DNA of 64,000 nt, from positions 62,001 through 126,000 of the forward strand of contig NZ_SOCR01000001.1 of the NCBI RefSeq assembly GCF_004364335.1, given 5' to 3'. Shown piece by piece: positions 36,218 to 45,293 of the stretch (the stretch's first letter is position 1; the number at the start of each line of letters is the position of its first letter). The position numbers and the translations under genes are program-made. This stretch comes from Pseudomonas graminis. Lineage in GTDB: Bacteria > Pseudomonadota > Gammaproteobacteria > Pseudomonadales > Pseudomonadaceae. The notes under the pieces were generated by a model. It worked only from the letters and a program-made list of their open reading frames with translations, did not search any database and was not told the origin of the DNA.

Positions 36218-38914
36218 ATGAAGTCGGACAACGTACAAATCGGCCCCCTGGACTTTCTCCTTGGCGGCGGCGAGATGGGGCAGCTGATCCGGGAGTTCGA
36301 CTGGGCGTCGACCTCGCTGGGCGACCCGGCGGGCTGGCCGCAGTCCCTGCGTTCGGCCATCAGCATTTGCCTGCATTCCAGCTTCCCGACGGCGATCTAC
36401 TGGGGCGAGGATTTCTGTCTGCTGTACAACGACGCGTGGGCGCCGATTCCGGCGGATCGCCATCCGGCCGTGCTGGGCCGCCCGGCGCAAGAAGTCTGGT
36501 CAGCGATCTGGGACGTCGTCGGCCCGCAGTTCGAGGCGGCGTACAAAAGCGCCGAAGCCTTTTCGACGTTCGATCAACTGTTGATGATGGAACGCGCTGG
36601 CAAGGTGAAGGAAAGCTGGTGGAATTACAGCCTGACGCCCATCCGCGGGGAAAACGGGCGCATCGCGGGCATCCTCAATCAAGGCCACGAGGTCACTGGC
36701 CGGGTCCTCGCCGAACGTCGGCGGACGGAGGAACTGGCCCGCCAACGCAAGATGTTCGAGCAGGCCCCCGGTTTCATTACCGTTCTCAACGGCCCCGAGC
36801 ACCGCTTCGAATTCGTCAACCAGTCCTACACCCGGCTGTTCGGCGAGCGCAATTACGTCGGCAAAACCATCTACGAAGCGTTCCCGGAGCTGGCCGGCCA
36901 AGGGTTTTACGAGTGGCTGGACGGGGTCTACAGCACCGGCGAACGGCTGGTTCAGCAACGCACGCCGATCCAGCTCAATCACCCCGGTGCCCCGAGCGAG
37001 GTGCGCTACCTGGATTTCATCTACGAGCCGCTGCTGGATGAATCGGGCCAGGTGACGGGTATTTTCTGTGAAGGCTATGACGTTACCGAAGCGCATATCT
37101 CCAGGGTCGCACTGGAGGCCAGCGAAGCGGCCTTGCGCGAGCAGACCCGCACGCTGGAAACGCTGAATCGAGTGAGCGCGGAACTGGCCCTCGAACTGGA
37201 CCTCAAGCGGCTGGTACAGACCGTGACCGATGCCGGCCGCGAGATGACCGGCGCCGAGATCGGCGGGTATTTTCACAGCGCCGGCCGCGATCATTTCGAC
37301 CTCTTTACGCTGTCTGGCGCCGAGTCGCCGACATTGGCCCGGCTGCCAGGCCCGCGGGCGAGCCCGGTGTTTGCACCGGCGTTCCTGACTGAAGGCGTGA
37401 TGCGTTCCGATGACATTCTGCTCGACCCACGCTATGGGCGGATTTCGCCGCACTTCGGCTTGCCCGACGGTCATGCGCCAGTGCGCAGCTACTTGGCGAT
37501 GTCGGTCGTGTCGCGGTCGGGGGAGGTGCTCGGAGGCCTGTTCTACGGACACTCGGCGCCGGCGCAGTTCACGCTGCGTCATGAAAAACTGATGTCGGCG
37601 CTGGCGGCTCAGGCCGCCATCGCCATCGACAACGCAACGTTGTTTCAACAGGTGCAAAGCGCCAATGAAACCCTTGAACAGCGCGTGTTTGCCCGCTCAA
37701 GGGAATTGTCAGAAGCCCACTCGGCCCTGCGCCAGGCACACAAGATGGAGGCTGTCGGGCAGCTCACCGGCGGCATCGCCCACGACTTCAACAACTTGCT
37801 CGCCGGGATCATCGGCAGCCTGGAAATGATCGAGCGGCGCATCGCCAATGGCCGGATGGAGGGTCTGGACCGCTACCTCAACGCCGCCCACGATTCGGCG
37901 CATCGCGCCGCCACCCTCACCCAACGGCTGCTGGCGTTTTCCCGCCGCCAGACCCTCGACCCCAAACCCACCGACGTCAACCGTCTGGTGGCAGGCATGG
38001 GTCAGCTCATCTCGTCGACGATCGGCCCGTCCATCAACATAAGGACCATCGCCAGCGGCGACCTGTGGCTGAGCAAGATCGACGCACCGCAGCTGGAAAG
38101 CGCGCTGGTCAATCTGACGCTCAATGCCCGCGACGCCATGCCGAACGGCGGCGAACTCACTGTGCAGACCCGCAACGTCTCGGCTGACAGCGCTGCAGGC
38201 GTGGCCTCGCCACTGCCTGACGGCGACTTCGTGGAAATCAGTGTGAGCGACACCGGCACCGGCATCGCGCCGGAGGTTCTCGAGCGGATCTTCGACCCGT
38301 TCTTCACCACCAAGCCCATCGGCCAGGGCACCGGCCTGGGGCTGTCGATGATCCATGGCTTCGTGCATCAGTCCGGCGGGACCATTCAGGCGCGGTCCAC
38401 CCACGGCATGGGCACGACGATTTCGTTGTATTTGCCGCGCTATCTAGGTGACCGCGAACAAGTGCCGTCCCGCTGCCCCTCGCAGCCCGGCACTCGCGGC
38501 GAAACCGTGCTGGTCATCGACGACGAGCCCCACGTGCGCATGCTGATGTGCGACGCCTTGCGCGAACGCGGTTATCAGGTCAACGAAGCGATGGACGGAC
38601 CGTCAGGCTTGCAGATGCTGCAGTCGATGGCCTCGATTGATCTGCTGGTGACCGACGTCGGCCTGCCCGGCGGCATGAATGGCCGGCAGGTTGCCGACGC
38701 CGCGCGTGCCCTGCTGCCCTCCCTCGACGTGCTGTTCGTCACGGGTTACGCGCAAAACTCGGCGGTGAGTGGCGATCAACTGCCGAACGGCATGGCGGTG
38801 TTGCTCAAACCGTTCGGGATGGACAGCTTTGCGCAAAAGGTGGGCGAGATGCTCACGACGTTGGCACACCGGGGCAACACGCCAGTCACCGGCCGCGTCG
38901 TGGATGGCTGCTGA
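36218..38914 (+). CDS. Hybrid sensor histidine kinase, PAS-PAS-GAF-HK-REC
   Basis: An 898-residue soluble kinase. Order: PAS-like domain (about 40-165), second PAS (about 180-295), GAF (about 315-475), dimerisation and H-box GGIAHDFNN with His near 522, HATPase (VSDTGTGI, GTGLGLSM), and a C-terminal receiver with Asp near 813 (LVTDVGLPGG). No membrane segment is present, so it senses a cytoplasmic signal, perhaps redox or light by analogy with related bacteriophytochrome-like kinases; no chromophore residue was identified. No cognate response regulator lies next to it. Confidence 0.87.
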   Translation: MKSDNVQIGPLDFLLGGGEMGQLIREFDWASTSLGDPAGWPQSLRSAISICLHSSFPTAIYWGEDFCLLYNDAWAPIPADRHPAVLGRPAQEVWSAIWDVVGPQFEAAYKSAEAFSTFDQLLMMERAGKVKESWWNYSLTPIRGENGRIAGILNQGHEVTGRVLAERRRTEELARQRKMFEQAPGFITVLNGPEHRFEFVNQSYTRLFGERNYVGKTIYEAFPELAGQGFYEWLDGVYSTGERLVQQRTPIQLNHPGAPSEVRYLDFIYEPLLDESGQVTGIFCEGYDVTEAHISRVALEASEAALREQTRTLETLNRVSAELALELDLKRLVQTVTDAGREMTGAEIGGYFHSAGRDHFDLFTLSGAESPTLARLPGPRASPVFAPAFLTEGVMRSDDILLDPRYGRISPHFGLPDGHAPVRSYLAMSVVSRSGEVLGGLFYGHSAPAQFTLRHEKLMSALAAQAAIAIDNATLFQQVQSANETLEQRVFARSRELSEAHSALRQAHKMEAVGQLTGGIAHDFNNLLAGIIGSLEMIERRIANGRMEGLDRYLNAAHDSAHRAATLTQRLLAFSRRQTLDPKPTDVNRLVAGMGQLISSTIGPSINIRTIASGDLWLSKIDAPQLESALVNLTLNARDAMPNGGELTVQTRNVSADSAAGVASPLPDGDFVEISVSDTGTGIAPEVLERIFDPFFTTKPIGQGTGLGLSMIHGFVHQSGGTIQARSTHGMGTTISLYLPRYLGDREQVPSRCPSQPGTRGETVLVIDDEPHVRMLMCDALRERGYQVNEAMDGPSGLQMLQSMASIDLLVTDVGLPGGMNGRQVADAARALLPSLDVLFVTGYAQNSAVSGDQLPNGMAVLLKPFGMDSFAQKVGEMLTTLAHRGNTPVTGRVVDGC

Positions 38915-39110
38915 ATCCGGCCCGGACTGACCCCCTTATCCCGTCGGTGCCGGTGACCCCGAGAATACGAGGCTGTGGCCCGGCACACCGGCACACGACC
39001 GATCAGTCAGTTTTTTTCGCCCGATCACGGAACTCACAGGCCTGGCATGCCCCTAAGCACGACGTCAGCGAACCGGCACAATGCCCGTTCCACGAGAGGT
39101 TTAGGTTTCC

Positions 39111-40532
39111 ATGTCTTCCAGCAACCCATCCGCCGCCATAGGCCAACCAGACGAGCAGCGCACTTCGCCGCGTCGTCTGATTTTCATCTCGGTCCTTGTC
39201 GCCACCATGGGCGCACTCGCTTTCGGTTACGACACGGGCATCATCGCGGGCGCTCTGCCCTTCATGACCTTGCCGCTCGATCAGGGCGGCCTTGGCCTGA
39301 ACCCCGTCAGCGAAGGGCTGATTACCGCATCGCTGATCGTCGGCGCCGCCTTTGGCTCACTGGCCAGCGGCTACCTGTCCGACCGCTTTGGCCGACGCGT
39401 GACCCTGCGCATGCTGTCGCTGTTGTTCATCGTCGGTGCCCTCGGCACGGCAACCGCCCCGTCGGTGCCGTTCATGGTCGCCGCGCGTTTTCTGCTGGGT
39501 ATCGCTGTCGGCGGTGGCTCAGCCACGGTGCCGGTGTTCATCGCCGAGATCGCCGGTCCTTCCCGTCGCGCCCGGCTGGTCAGCCGCAACGAGCTGATGA
39601 TCGTCAGCGGTCAGTTGCTGGCCTACGTGCTGAGCGCGGTGCTCGCGGCGTTGCTGCACACCCCTGGCATCTGGCGCTACATGCTGGCCATCGCCATGGT
39701 CCCGGGCGTGTTGCTGCTGATCGGCACGTTCTTCGTACCGCCGTCGCCGCGCTGGCTGGCCTCCAAAGGCCGCTTCGATGAAGCGCAGCAGGTGCTCGAA
39801 CAACTGCGCGACACCAAAGACGCCGCCAAGCGCGAAGTCGAGGAAATGAAAACCCAGGAAAAGCAGGCCCACAAGCACGTCGCCGCTCGCGAGCTGCTGC
39901 GTCAGCCGTGGGTGTTGAAGCTGTTGCTGATTGGTGTCGGGCTTGGCTTTACCGCGCAGTTCACCGGCGTCAACGCGTTCATGTACTACACGCCGATCAT
40001 CCTCAAACACACCGGCATGGGCACCAATGCTGCACTGACCGCGACCATCGGCAACGGCATCGTGTCGGTCATCGCCACGCTGCTGGGGATCTGGGCCATC
40101 GGCCGTTACGGACGTCGGCACCTGCTGATGACCGGTCTGGTCATCGTGATCATGATGCAGGCGGCGCTGGGTTGCGTGCTGATGTTCATGCCGCAGAACC
40201 TGACCCAGAGCTATGCGGCGCTGGCGTGCATTCTGGTGTTCCTGCTGTTCATGCAGATGTGCATCTCGCCGGTGTACTGGCTGCTGATGTCCGAGCTGTT
40301 CCCGATGCAGGTCCGTGGCCTGCTCACCGGCACGGCGGTGTCGATGCAGTGGCTGTTCAACGCCACGGTCGCCTTCCTGTTCCCGATTGCAGTGGACACC
40401 CTCGGCAACCCGACCTTCTTCGTGTTCGCGGCGATCAACATCGGCTCGCTGATCTTCGTGTTCCTGTGCCTGCCGGAAACCAAGGGCAAGTCCCTGGAGC
40501 AGATCGAGAAGCACATGAAGAAGGAGCTCTGA
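39111..40532 (+). CDS. MFS sugar porter
   Basis: A 473-residue transporter of the sugar porter family with twelve membrane segments. Signatures are GYDTGIIAGA in helix 1, SDRFGRR after helix 2, GRYGRR after helix 8 and PETKGKSLEQIE at the C-terminus. It is probably a proton symporter for a hexose, pentose or inositol; the substrate is unknown. The ATG at 39111 follows an AGAGG region. It stands alone. A 7-bp inverted repeat (GTCCCGG and CCGGGAC, 40546-40568) follows and may end the transcript. Confidence 0.9.
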   Translation: MSSSNPSAAIGQPDEQRTSPRRLIFISVLVATMGALAFGYDTGIIAGALPFMTLPLDQGGLGLNPVSEGLITASLIVGAAFGSLASGYLSDRFGRRVTLRMLSLLFIVGALGTATAPSVPFMVAARFLLGIAVGGGSATVPVFIAEIAGPSRRARLVSRNELMIVSGQLLAYVLSAVLAALLHTPGIWRYMLAIAMVPGVLLLIGTFFVPPSPRWLASKGRFDEAQQVLEQLRDTKDAAKREVEEMKTQEKQAHKHVAARELLRQPWVLKLLLIGVGLGFTAQFTGVNAFMYYTPIILKHTGMGTNAALTATIGNGIVSVIATLLGIWAIGRYGRRHLLMTGLVIVIMMQAALGCVLMFMPQNLTQSYAALACILVFLLFMQMCISPVYWLLMSELFPMQVRGLLTGTAVSMQWLFNATVAFLFPIAVDTLGNPTFFVFAAINIGSLIFVFLCLPETKGKSLEQIEKHMKKEL

Positions 40533-40599
40533 GGCCAGGTCTCGAGTCCCGGGCCTTGCGTCCGGGACGTTAAGACCGAGGGGCTTATACCGCGCACAT

Positions 40600-41295
40600 T
40601 CAGCCGAGCAATTCGGTGATCCAGCGCACTTGCTGCGCGATTTCGTGAAGTTTCTGGTCCGGCACCGCCTGCCGCGCCTGCTGCAAGTTGGCCAACGTGC
40701 GCTGCTTGTAACGCAACAGGCGCCGCCACTTCTCGAGAAACGCAGGACTGCATTCGAGCATCAACAGCGGGCCGAAGTACAGCGCTTCAGGGCTGTACAC
40801 CACCGGCCCGCTGCGCTCGGCGACGATGATTTCGTAGTCGAAGCGGTTCTCCCGCAGCATGTCCTCGTGGACAATGCGATACCCGTTCTCCATCAACCAC
40901 TGGCGCAGCTCAGGCTCGCCGCCATTGGGCTGCAGGATCAACAGCTCCCTTCCGTTGAGCCGCCCTTTGCCGGCCTCAAAGATGTCGCGAATGGTCTCGC
41001 CGCCCATGCCGCAGAGGGTGATGGCGGTGATGCCGTCTTCGGCTTCAATCGCGGCAAGGCCATCGGCCAGGCGCACACGGATTTGCTCCTCGAAGCCGTT
41101 CTCGCGCACCGTACGCTCGGCCGCCCTGAACGGCGTCGTCGCCACCTCCCCTGCCACTGCCATCCCAATGAGCCCGCGGCGCATCAACGCCACCGGCAGG
41201 TAGGCGTGATCGGAGCCGATGTCGGCCAGTCGCGCGTCGGCAGGCACCAGGGCCGCCACGCGCTCCAGACGCCTGGACAATGTGTGTTCGTTCAA
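40600..41295 (-). CDS. trmK: tRNA (adenine(22)-N1)-methyltransferase TrmK
   Basis: A 231-residue SAM-dependent methyltransferase that makes m1A22 in tRNA. The SAM motif is LADIGSDHAYLPVAL, followed by LCGMGGETIRDI and the catalytic-type LQPNGGEPELRQWL; a C-terminal helical coiled-coil region completes the family layout. I propose a TTG start at 41295 (LNEHTLSRRLERV), preceded by AAAGGGG; upstream in-frame residues look unlike family N-termini. It is unlinked to neighbours. Confidence 0.85.
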   Translation of the reverse strand: MNEHTLSRRLERVAALVPADARLADIGSDHAYLPVALMRRGLIGMAVAGEVATTPFRAAERTVRENGFEEQIRVRLADGLAAIEAEDGITAITLCGMGGETIRDIFEAGKGRLNGRELLILQPNGGEPELRQWLMENGYRIVHEDMLRENRFDYEIIVAERSGPVVYSPEALYFGPLLMLECSPAFLEKWRRLLRYKQRTLANLQQARQAVPDQKLHEIAQQVRWITELLG

Positions 41296-41417
41296 CCTTG
41301 CAGCCCCTTTGCTCGCCACCGCCCGGCACGACCTGCCGAAACGGGGCGTGAGTCTGGCGGGCGGTGGCGCGGATTTCAACTGCGTTGAGACGTGGCCGGC
41401 GGATTAAGCATCGGGCA

Positions 41418-41807
41418 CTAAGGCAGCTTGGCGATGACCTTGATCTCGAAATCGAAGCCATACAGCCAGGTCACGCCGACGGCCGTGATGGTCGGGTGCG
41501 GCGCCTCGCCCCAGAACTCCGGCACCACTTCCCAGGCTTTTTCGAAGGTCGACTGCGGGTCAACCATGAACACGGTGACGTCAATCACGTCATCGAAGGT
41601 GCAGCCGGCGGCGTTGAGGATGGCATTGAGATTGGTAAAGGCCAGCCGGACCTGGGCGCGCAGATCAGGCTCGGGCGAGCCGTCTTCGCGGCTGCCGACC
41701 TGCCCCGACACAAACAGCAAGCCGGCGGACTTGATCGCCGGCGAATAGCGATTGCGCTCGTACAACGCGTGGCGGCCGGGCGGGAATACAACGTCACGAA
41801 CAGTCAT
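41418..41807 (-). CDS. RidA-family (YjgF/YER057c) protein
   Basis: A 129-residue protein of the RidA/YjgF fold. Typical stretches are YSPAIKSAGLLFVSGQVG and FTNLNAILNAAGCTFDDVIDVTVFM. RidA itself hydrolyses reactive enamines and imines, but this variant has a Trp/Gly-rich C-terminus (VGVTWLYGFDFEIKVIA) in place of the usual catalytic-Arg segment, so it is probably an Rid paralogue of other function. It is divergent from a LysR regulator with a 130-bp gap, a common arrangement for regulator and target. Confidence 0.83.
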   Translation of the reverse strand: MTVRDVVFPPGRHALYERNRYSPAIKSAGLLFVSGQVGSREDGSPEPDLRAQVRLAFTNLNAILNAAGCTFDDVIDVTVFMVDPQSTFEKAWEVVPEFWGEAPHPTITAVGVTWLYGFDFEIKVIAKLP

Positions 41808-41937
41808 TTGCTTTCTCCTTCAGCGGAGCGGGATGCTCCGTGGTTTCGATGGGCAGACTGTAGGGCTACGGATTCGCTGGATAAACCAGCAGCCCTGATC
41901 AAGACTGTTTGCATTGCCCAAACAATCAGGTGGCGCG

Positions 41938-42888
41938 ATGGACCGTTTCGACGCGATGCAGGCCTTCGTCCGAGTCGTGGAAACCGGCAGCTTCACCAAG
42001 GCCGCCGGCACGTTGCACATGAGCAAGACCACGGTGACGCAACTGGTGCAACAGCTCGAAGCGCGGTTGCGGGTCAAGTTGCTCAACCGCACCACACGCA
42101 AGGTCAACGTCACGGCCGACGGCGCGGTGTTCTACGAACGTGCGCTGCGCGTGCTGGCGGATCTGGACGACGCCGAGACCGGTCTGTCCAGCGCCTCCGC
42201 TGCGCCACGAGGGCGTTTGCGCGTCGACGTGCCCAGTCCATTCGCGCGCATGGTGCTGATCCCGGCGCTGCCGGACTTCAACGCCCGCTTCCCCGACATT
42301 CAGATCGACCTGGGCGTGAGCGACCGCATGATCGACCTCATCGGCGAGAACGTCGACTGCGTGGTCCGCGGTGGCGAGCTGACCGACCAGTCGCTGATGG
42401 CGCGGCACATCACCGATTTGAAGCTGGGCGTCTACGCGGCGCCGGCCTACCTGCAGCGCGTAGGCACGCTGGGCCATCCCCGGGATCTTGAAGACCCGCA
42501 GCACTGCATCGTCGGTTACCGCTGGGCGCGCACCGGGCAGCTGTTCCCCATGGTGCTGCAGCGAAACGGCGAAAGGGTTCAGGTGCAGAGCCGCTACTTG
42601 CTCACGGTGGACGATGGCAACGCGTACCTCGCGGCAGGTCTTGCCGGCATGGGCGCCCTCTGGCTGCCGCAGTACATGGCCCAGCCGTCGGTGCTTAGCG
42701 GTGAGCTGGTGGCGCTGTTCGAGGACTGGCAGCTGGAATCCATGCCCATGTACGTGGCCTTCCCGCCCAACCGCCACATCAGCATCAAGCTGCGGGTGTT
42801 CATTGACTGGGTTGTAGAGTTGATGGGCGACGGGTACAACAGCCGATCTTCCGAAACGACTGAACAAGGAGCGACGCGCAATGGATGA
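41938..42888 (+). CDS. LysR-family transcriptional regulator
   Basis: A 316-residue regulator. The winged helix-turn-helix (AFVRVVETGSFTKAAGTLHMSKTTVTQLVQQLEARL) is followed by an effector-binding domain (about 92-300). AGGTGG lies just before the ATG at 41938. It is divergent from the RidA-family gene, which is its likely target, and its stop overlaps the start of the broken GNAT gene. Confidence 0.88.
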   Translation: MDRFDAMQAFVRVVETGSFTKAAGTLHMSKTTVTQLVQQLEARLRVKLLNRTTRKVNVTADGAVFYERALRVLADLDDAETGLSSASAAPRGRLRVDVPSPFARMVLIPALPDFNARFPDIQIDLGVSDRMIDLIGENVDCVVRGGELTDQSLMARHITDLKLGVYAAPAYLQRVGTLGHPRDLEDPQHCIVGYRWARTGQLFPMVLQRNGERVQVQSRYLLTVDDGNAYLAAGLAGMGALWLPQYMAQPSVLSGELVALFEDWQLESMPMYVAFPPNRHISIKLRVFIDWVVELMGDGYNSRSSETTEQGATRNG

Positions 42889-43365
42889 AGCGATCAGTTA
42901 CCGAGAAGCGACGGCCGAGGACGTGGCGGCAATCTGCGAACTGGGGCAGTTGCTCAACGCGATTCACCACGCTGAGCGTCCCGATATCTACACGGATGAA
43001 CCCTGGACTACACCCGCGATGCCCCTCACTGGATGAGCTTTCTGAACAATCCGGAGCAGGTTATTTTCCTGGCGTTTGTCGGGGATCGGGCGGCGGGGTT
43101 TGTCAGCGCAGGGATGTTTTCAGCGGGCGGGCCATTGCTGCAGCCGATGGCATTCGCGCGAATCGGCTCAGTGTGCGTGGCCCAGGTTTTCTGGGGGAAG
43201 GGCTTGGGCCGTGGGCTGATCCAGCACGTGCAAGCGTGGGCGGTGGAACGCGGTGCCCAGGATATTCGCCTGTCGGTGTGGGGCTTCAATACCCATGCGC
43301 GACGGTTGTATGAAGAGCTCGGGTTTGAGACGCGGGCGTTTGAGATGGGCATGCGGTTGACGTGA
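42881..43365 (+). pseudogene. GNAT acetyltransferase, interrupted by a 1-base deletion
   Basis: Two frames together make one GNAT protein. Frame one starts at the ATG 42881 (MDEAISYREATAEDVAAICE) and runs to a stop near 43035. The other begins DYTRDAPHWMSFLNN at about 43006 and ends with the acetyl-CoA-binding region VFWGKGLGRGLIQHV and HARRLYEELGFE. Adding one G to the GG at 43005-43006 joins them as ...DEPWDYTRDAPHW. The start overlaps the LysR stop. This may be a real decay or a sequencing error. Confidence 0.8.
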
Positions 43366-43396
43366 GTGCCGTTCATCGCACCTGACAGAGACGTTG

Positions 43397-43410
43397 TAGA
43401 CGACCGGTCA
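43397..43410 (+). promoter_or_regulatory. Predicted NemR-type operator upstream of nemR
   Basis: TAGACGACCGGTCA, 26 bases before the nemR ATG, contains the palindrome GACCGGTC. The identical 14-mer occurs at 44043-44056 before nemA. E. coli NemR binds a TAGACC-type palindrome, so autoregulation and control of nemA are expected by analogy. Confidence 0.75.
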
Positions 43411-43435
43411 GTTTTGTCTTAAGGTGCTGCGCATT

Positions 43436-44017
43436 ATGAAGAAACCCAACCTGGAAATGCGCCAACACCTCATCGACGTCGCCAAGTCGCTGATGACCCA
43501 CAAGGGCTATACCGCCGTGGGCCTGGCAGAAGTGGTGAGCGCGGCGGGCGTGCCGAAAGGCTCGTTCTACTATTACTTCAAATCGAAGGAAGAGTTCGGC
43601 GCTGCGTTGCTCGATGAGTACTTCTCCGAGTACCTCGGCCGCGTCGACACCGTCATGACGCGCTCGGGCAGCGGGGTCGAAAAGCTGCTGGCTTACTTCG
43701 ATTACTGGATCGAGACCCAGGGCACCGATCACCCGGAAGGCAAATGCCTGGTGGTCAAGCTGGGCCCGGAAGTCTGCGACCTGTCCGAGGACATGCGCAG
43801 GGTGCTGGAGGCCGGCACGGCAAAGATCATCAAGCGCATCACCGCCTGCGTGGACATGGGCGTGGCAGACGGCAGCCTGCACATCGAAGAAGGCAGCGAA
43901 GCCTTCGCCGAAACCCTGTATCAACTGTGGCTGGGCGCTTCCCTTCTGGTGAAGGTGAACAAGTCCACCACGTCCTTCGACACGGCCATGAGCCTGACCC
44001 AACGCCTGCTTCGGTAG
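43436..44017 (+). CDS. nemR: TetR-family regulator, NemR-like
   Basis: A 193-residue repressor. The N-terminal helix-turn-helix (TAVGLAEVVSAAGVPKGSFYYYFKSKEEFG) is classic TetR. Cysteines lie in EGKCLVV, EVCDL and ITACVD; E. coli NemR senses electrophiles and hypochlorite through cysteine, so a similar mechanism is likely. The ATG at 43436 has AAGGTG 9 bases upstream. Identical operators precede this gene and nemA. A terminator overlaps its 3' end, so nemA needs its own promoter. Confidence 0.83.
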   Translation: MKKPNLEMRQHLIDVAKSLMTHKGYTAVGLAEVVSAAGVPKGSFYYYFKSKEEFGAALLDEYFSEYLGRVDTVMTRSGSGVEKLLAYFDYWIETQGTDHPEGKCLVVKLGPEVCDLSEDMRRVLEAGTAKIIKRITACVDMGVADGSLHIEEGSEAFAETLYQLWLGASLLVKVNKSTTSFDTAMSLTQRLLR

Positions 44018-44032
44018 CAGGCGCTTTTTTTT
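44003..44032 (+). terminator. Intrinsic terminator overlapping the nemR stop codon
   Basis: An 8-bp stem, CGCCTGCT (44003-44010) and AGCAGGCG (44016-44023), with a TCGGT loop, followed by C and eight Ts. The loop and stem include the nemR stop codon. It is a textbook rho-independent terminator separating nemR from nemA. Confidence 0.85.
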
Positions 44033-44042
44033 CAAAGATTGG

Positions 44043-44056
44043 TAGACGACCGGTCA
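44043..44056 (+). promoter_or_regulatory. Predicted NemR-type operator upstream of nemA
   Basis: TAGACGACCGGTCA, the same 14-mer as at 43397, lies 19 bases before the nemA start and 10 bases after the nemR terminator T-run. Its position over the nemA promoter region suits repression. Confidence 0.75.
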
Positions 44057-44075
44057 AATATGCGAGTAATTCTCA

Positions 44076-45179
44076 ATGATTGATATCAGTAACAGAACCG
44101 ACTTGTTTTCCCCCGTGCAGATGGGTGCTATCGAAATGGCCAACCGCATTGTCATGGCCCCCGTTACCCGCAGCCGCTACGACGAAGACGGCGTGCCCGG
44201 TGAACTGCACGCCACCTATTACGCCCAGCGCGCCACCGCCGGGATGATCGTTGCCGAAGCCACCAACATCTCGGCCCAGGGACGCGGCTATGCGGCGACG
44301 CCCGGGATCTGGAGCGAAGCGCAGGTCGCCGGCTGGCGCATCGTCACCGACGCCGTACACGCGGCCGGCGGCAAGATCGTCAGCCAGCTCTGGCATGTGG
44401 GCCGATTCTCCAGCGTCGACCTGCAGCCCAACGGCGAAGCCCCGGTCGCGCCTTCCGCCATTCAGGCTGAGGGCAACACGTACACGGCCAACGGCTTCGT
44501 CCCGGTGTCGATGCCCCGCGCGCTGGAGACCGACGAGATCCCCGGCATCATCGAGCAGTACAAGCAAGCGGCCGAGAACGCCAAGCGCGCAGGCTTCGAC
44601 GGCGTTGAGGTTCACTCGGCGAACAGCTACCTGCTCGACCAGTTCCTGCGCGATTCCACCAACCAGCGCACCGACCGATACGGCGGCTCGATTGAAAACC
44701 GCGCGCGGCTGACGCTGGAAGTCACCCAGGCGATCGTTGATATCTGGGGCAGCGACCGCGTGGGCATTCGCCTGTCGCCGGTAACGCCCGACGCGGGTAA
44801 CACGCCGCCGGACAGCAACGTCATGGCGTTGCACGGTTACCTGATTCAGCAGTTGAACCGCTTCAATCTGGCGTACCTGCACTTTGTCGAAGGCGCGACC
44901 GCCACGTCCCGTGAAGTGCCGGAAGGCGTCGACATGGATGCGCTGAGTGCGCAGTTCAACGGCCCGTTCATTGGCAACAACAACTACGACCTGGACATGG
45001 CCATCGAGCGCCGCGCCCAGGGCAAGATCGACGCCGTCGCGTTCGGCCGCCTGTTCATCTCCAACCCGGACCTGGTCGCACGTCTGCGCCACGGCGCCGA
45101 ACTGACCATCGCCCCCCGTGAAAGCTATTACGGCGGAGGCGCCAAGGGCTACACCGACTGGCCGCTGGGCACTTACTAA
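44076..45179 (+). CDS. nemA: Old yellow enzyme family alkene reductase (NemA-like)
   Basis: A 367-residue FMN flavoenzyme with a TIM-barrel fold. It reduces activated C=C bonds and related electrophiles such as N-ethylmaleimide or nitrate esters using NADPH. The substrate-binding pair is His180 and Asn183 in EVHSANSYLLDQFLRD, followed by the family signature RTDRYGGSIENRARL. MAPVTRSR near the N-terminus lies by the FMN. Placement after nemR with a matching operator supports induction by electrophiles. Confidence 0.9.
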   Translation: MIDISNRTDLFSPVQMGAIEMANRIVMAPVTRSRYDEDGVPGELHATYYAQRATAGMIVAEATNISAQGRGYAATPGIWSEAQVAGWRIVTDAVHAAGGKIVSQLWHVGRFSSVDLQPNGEAPVAPSAIQAEGNTYTANGFVPVSMPRALETDEIPGIIEQYKQAAENAKRAGFDGVEVHSANSYLLDQFLRDSTNQRTDRYGGSIENRARLTLEVTQAIVDIWGSDRVGIRLSPVTPDAGNTPPDSNVMALHGYLIQQLNRFNLAYLHFVEGATATSREVPEGVDMDALSAQFNGPFIGNNNYDLDMAIERRAQGKIDAVAFGRLFISNPDLVARLRHGAELTIAPRESYYGGGAKGYTDWPLGTY

Positions 45180-45236
45180 CAGCGCTGGCAACCGCACCGC
45201 TTTCAAGCACCGCATTCAATAACGGCTAAACGGCAA

Positions 45237-45254
45237 GGCTTTCCCAGGAAAGCC
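45237..45254 (+). promoter_or_regulatory. Hairpin between nemA and the SDR gene
   Basis: GGCTTTCC-CA-GGAAAGCC, a perfect 8-bp inverted repeat lying 40 bases before the SDR start, without a T-run. It may mark processing or weak termination. Function is not known. Confidence 0.35.
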
Positions 45255-45293
45255 GACGCTGCCCGCACGCCTTGAATTTGAGGAAACAAGAAC

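Noticed and set aside
40546..40568. Terminator after the sugar porter gene
   Set aside because: A 7-bp inverted repeat with a 9-base loop is present, but no T-run follows; kept only as a remark.
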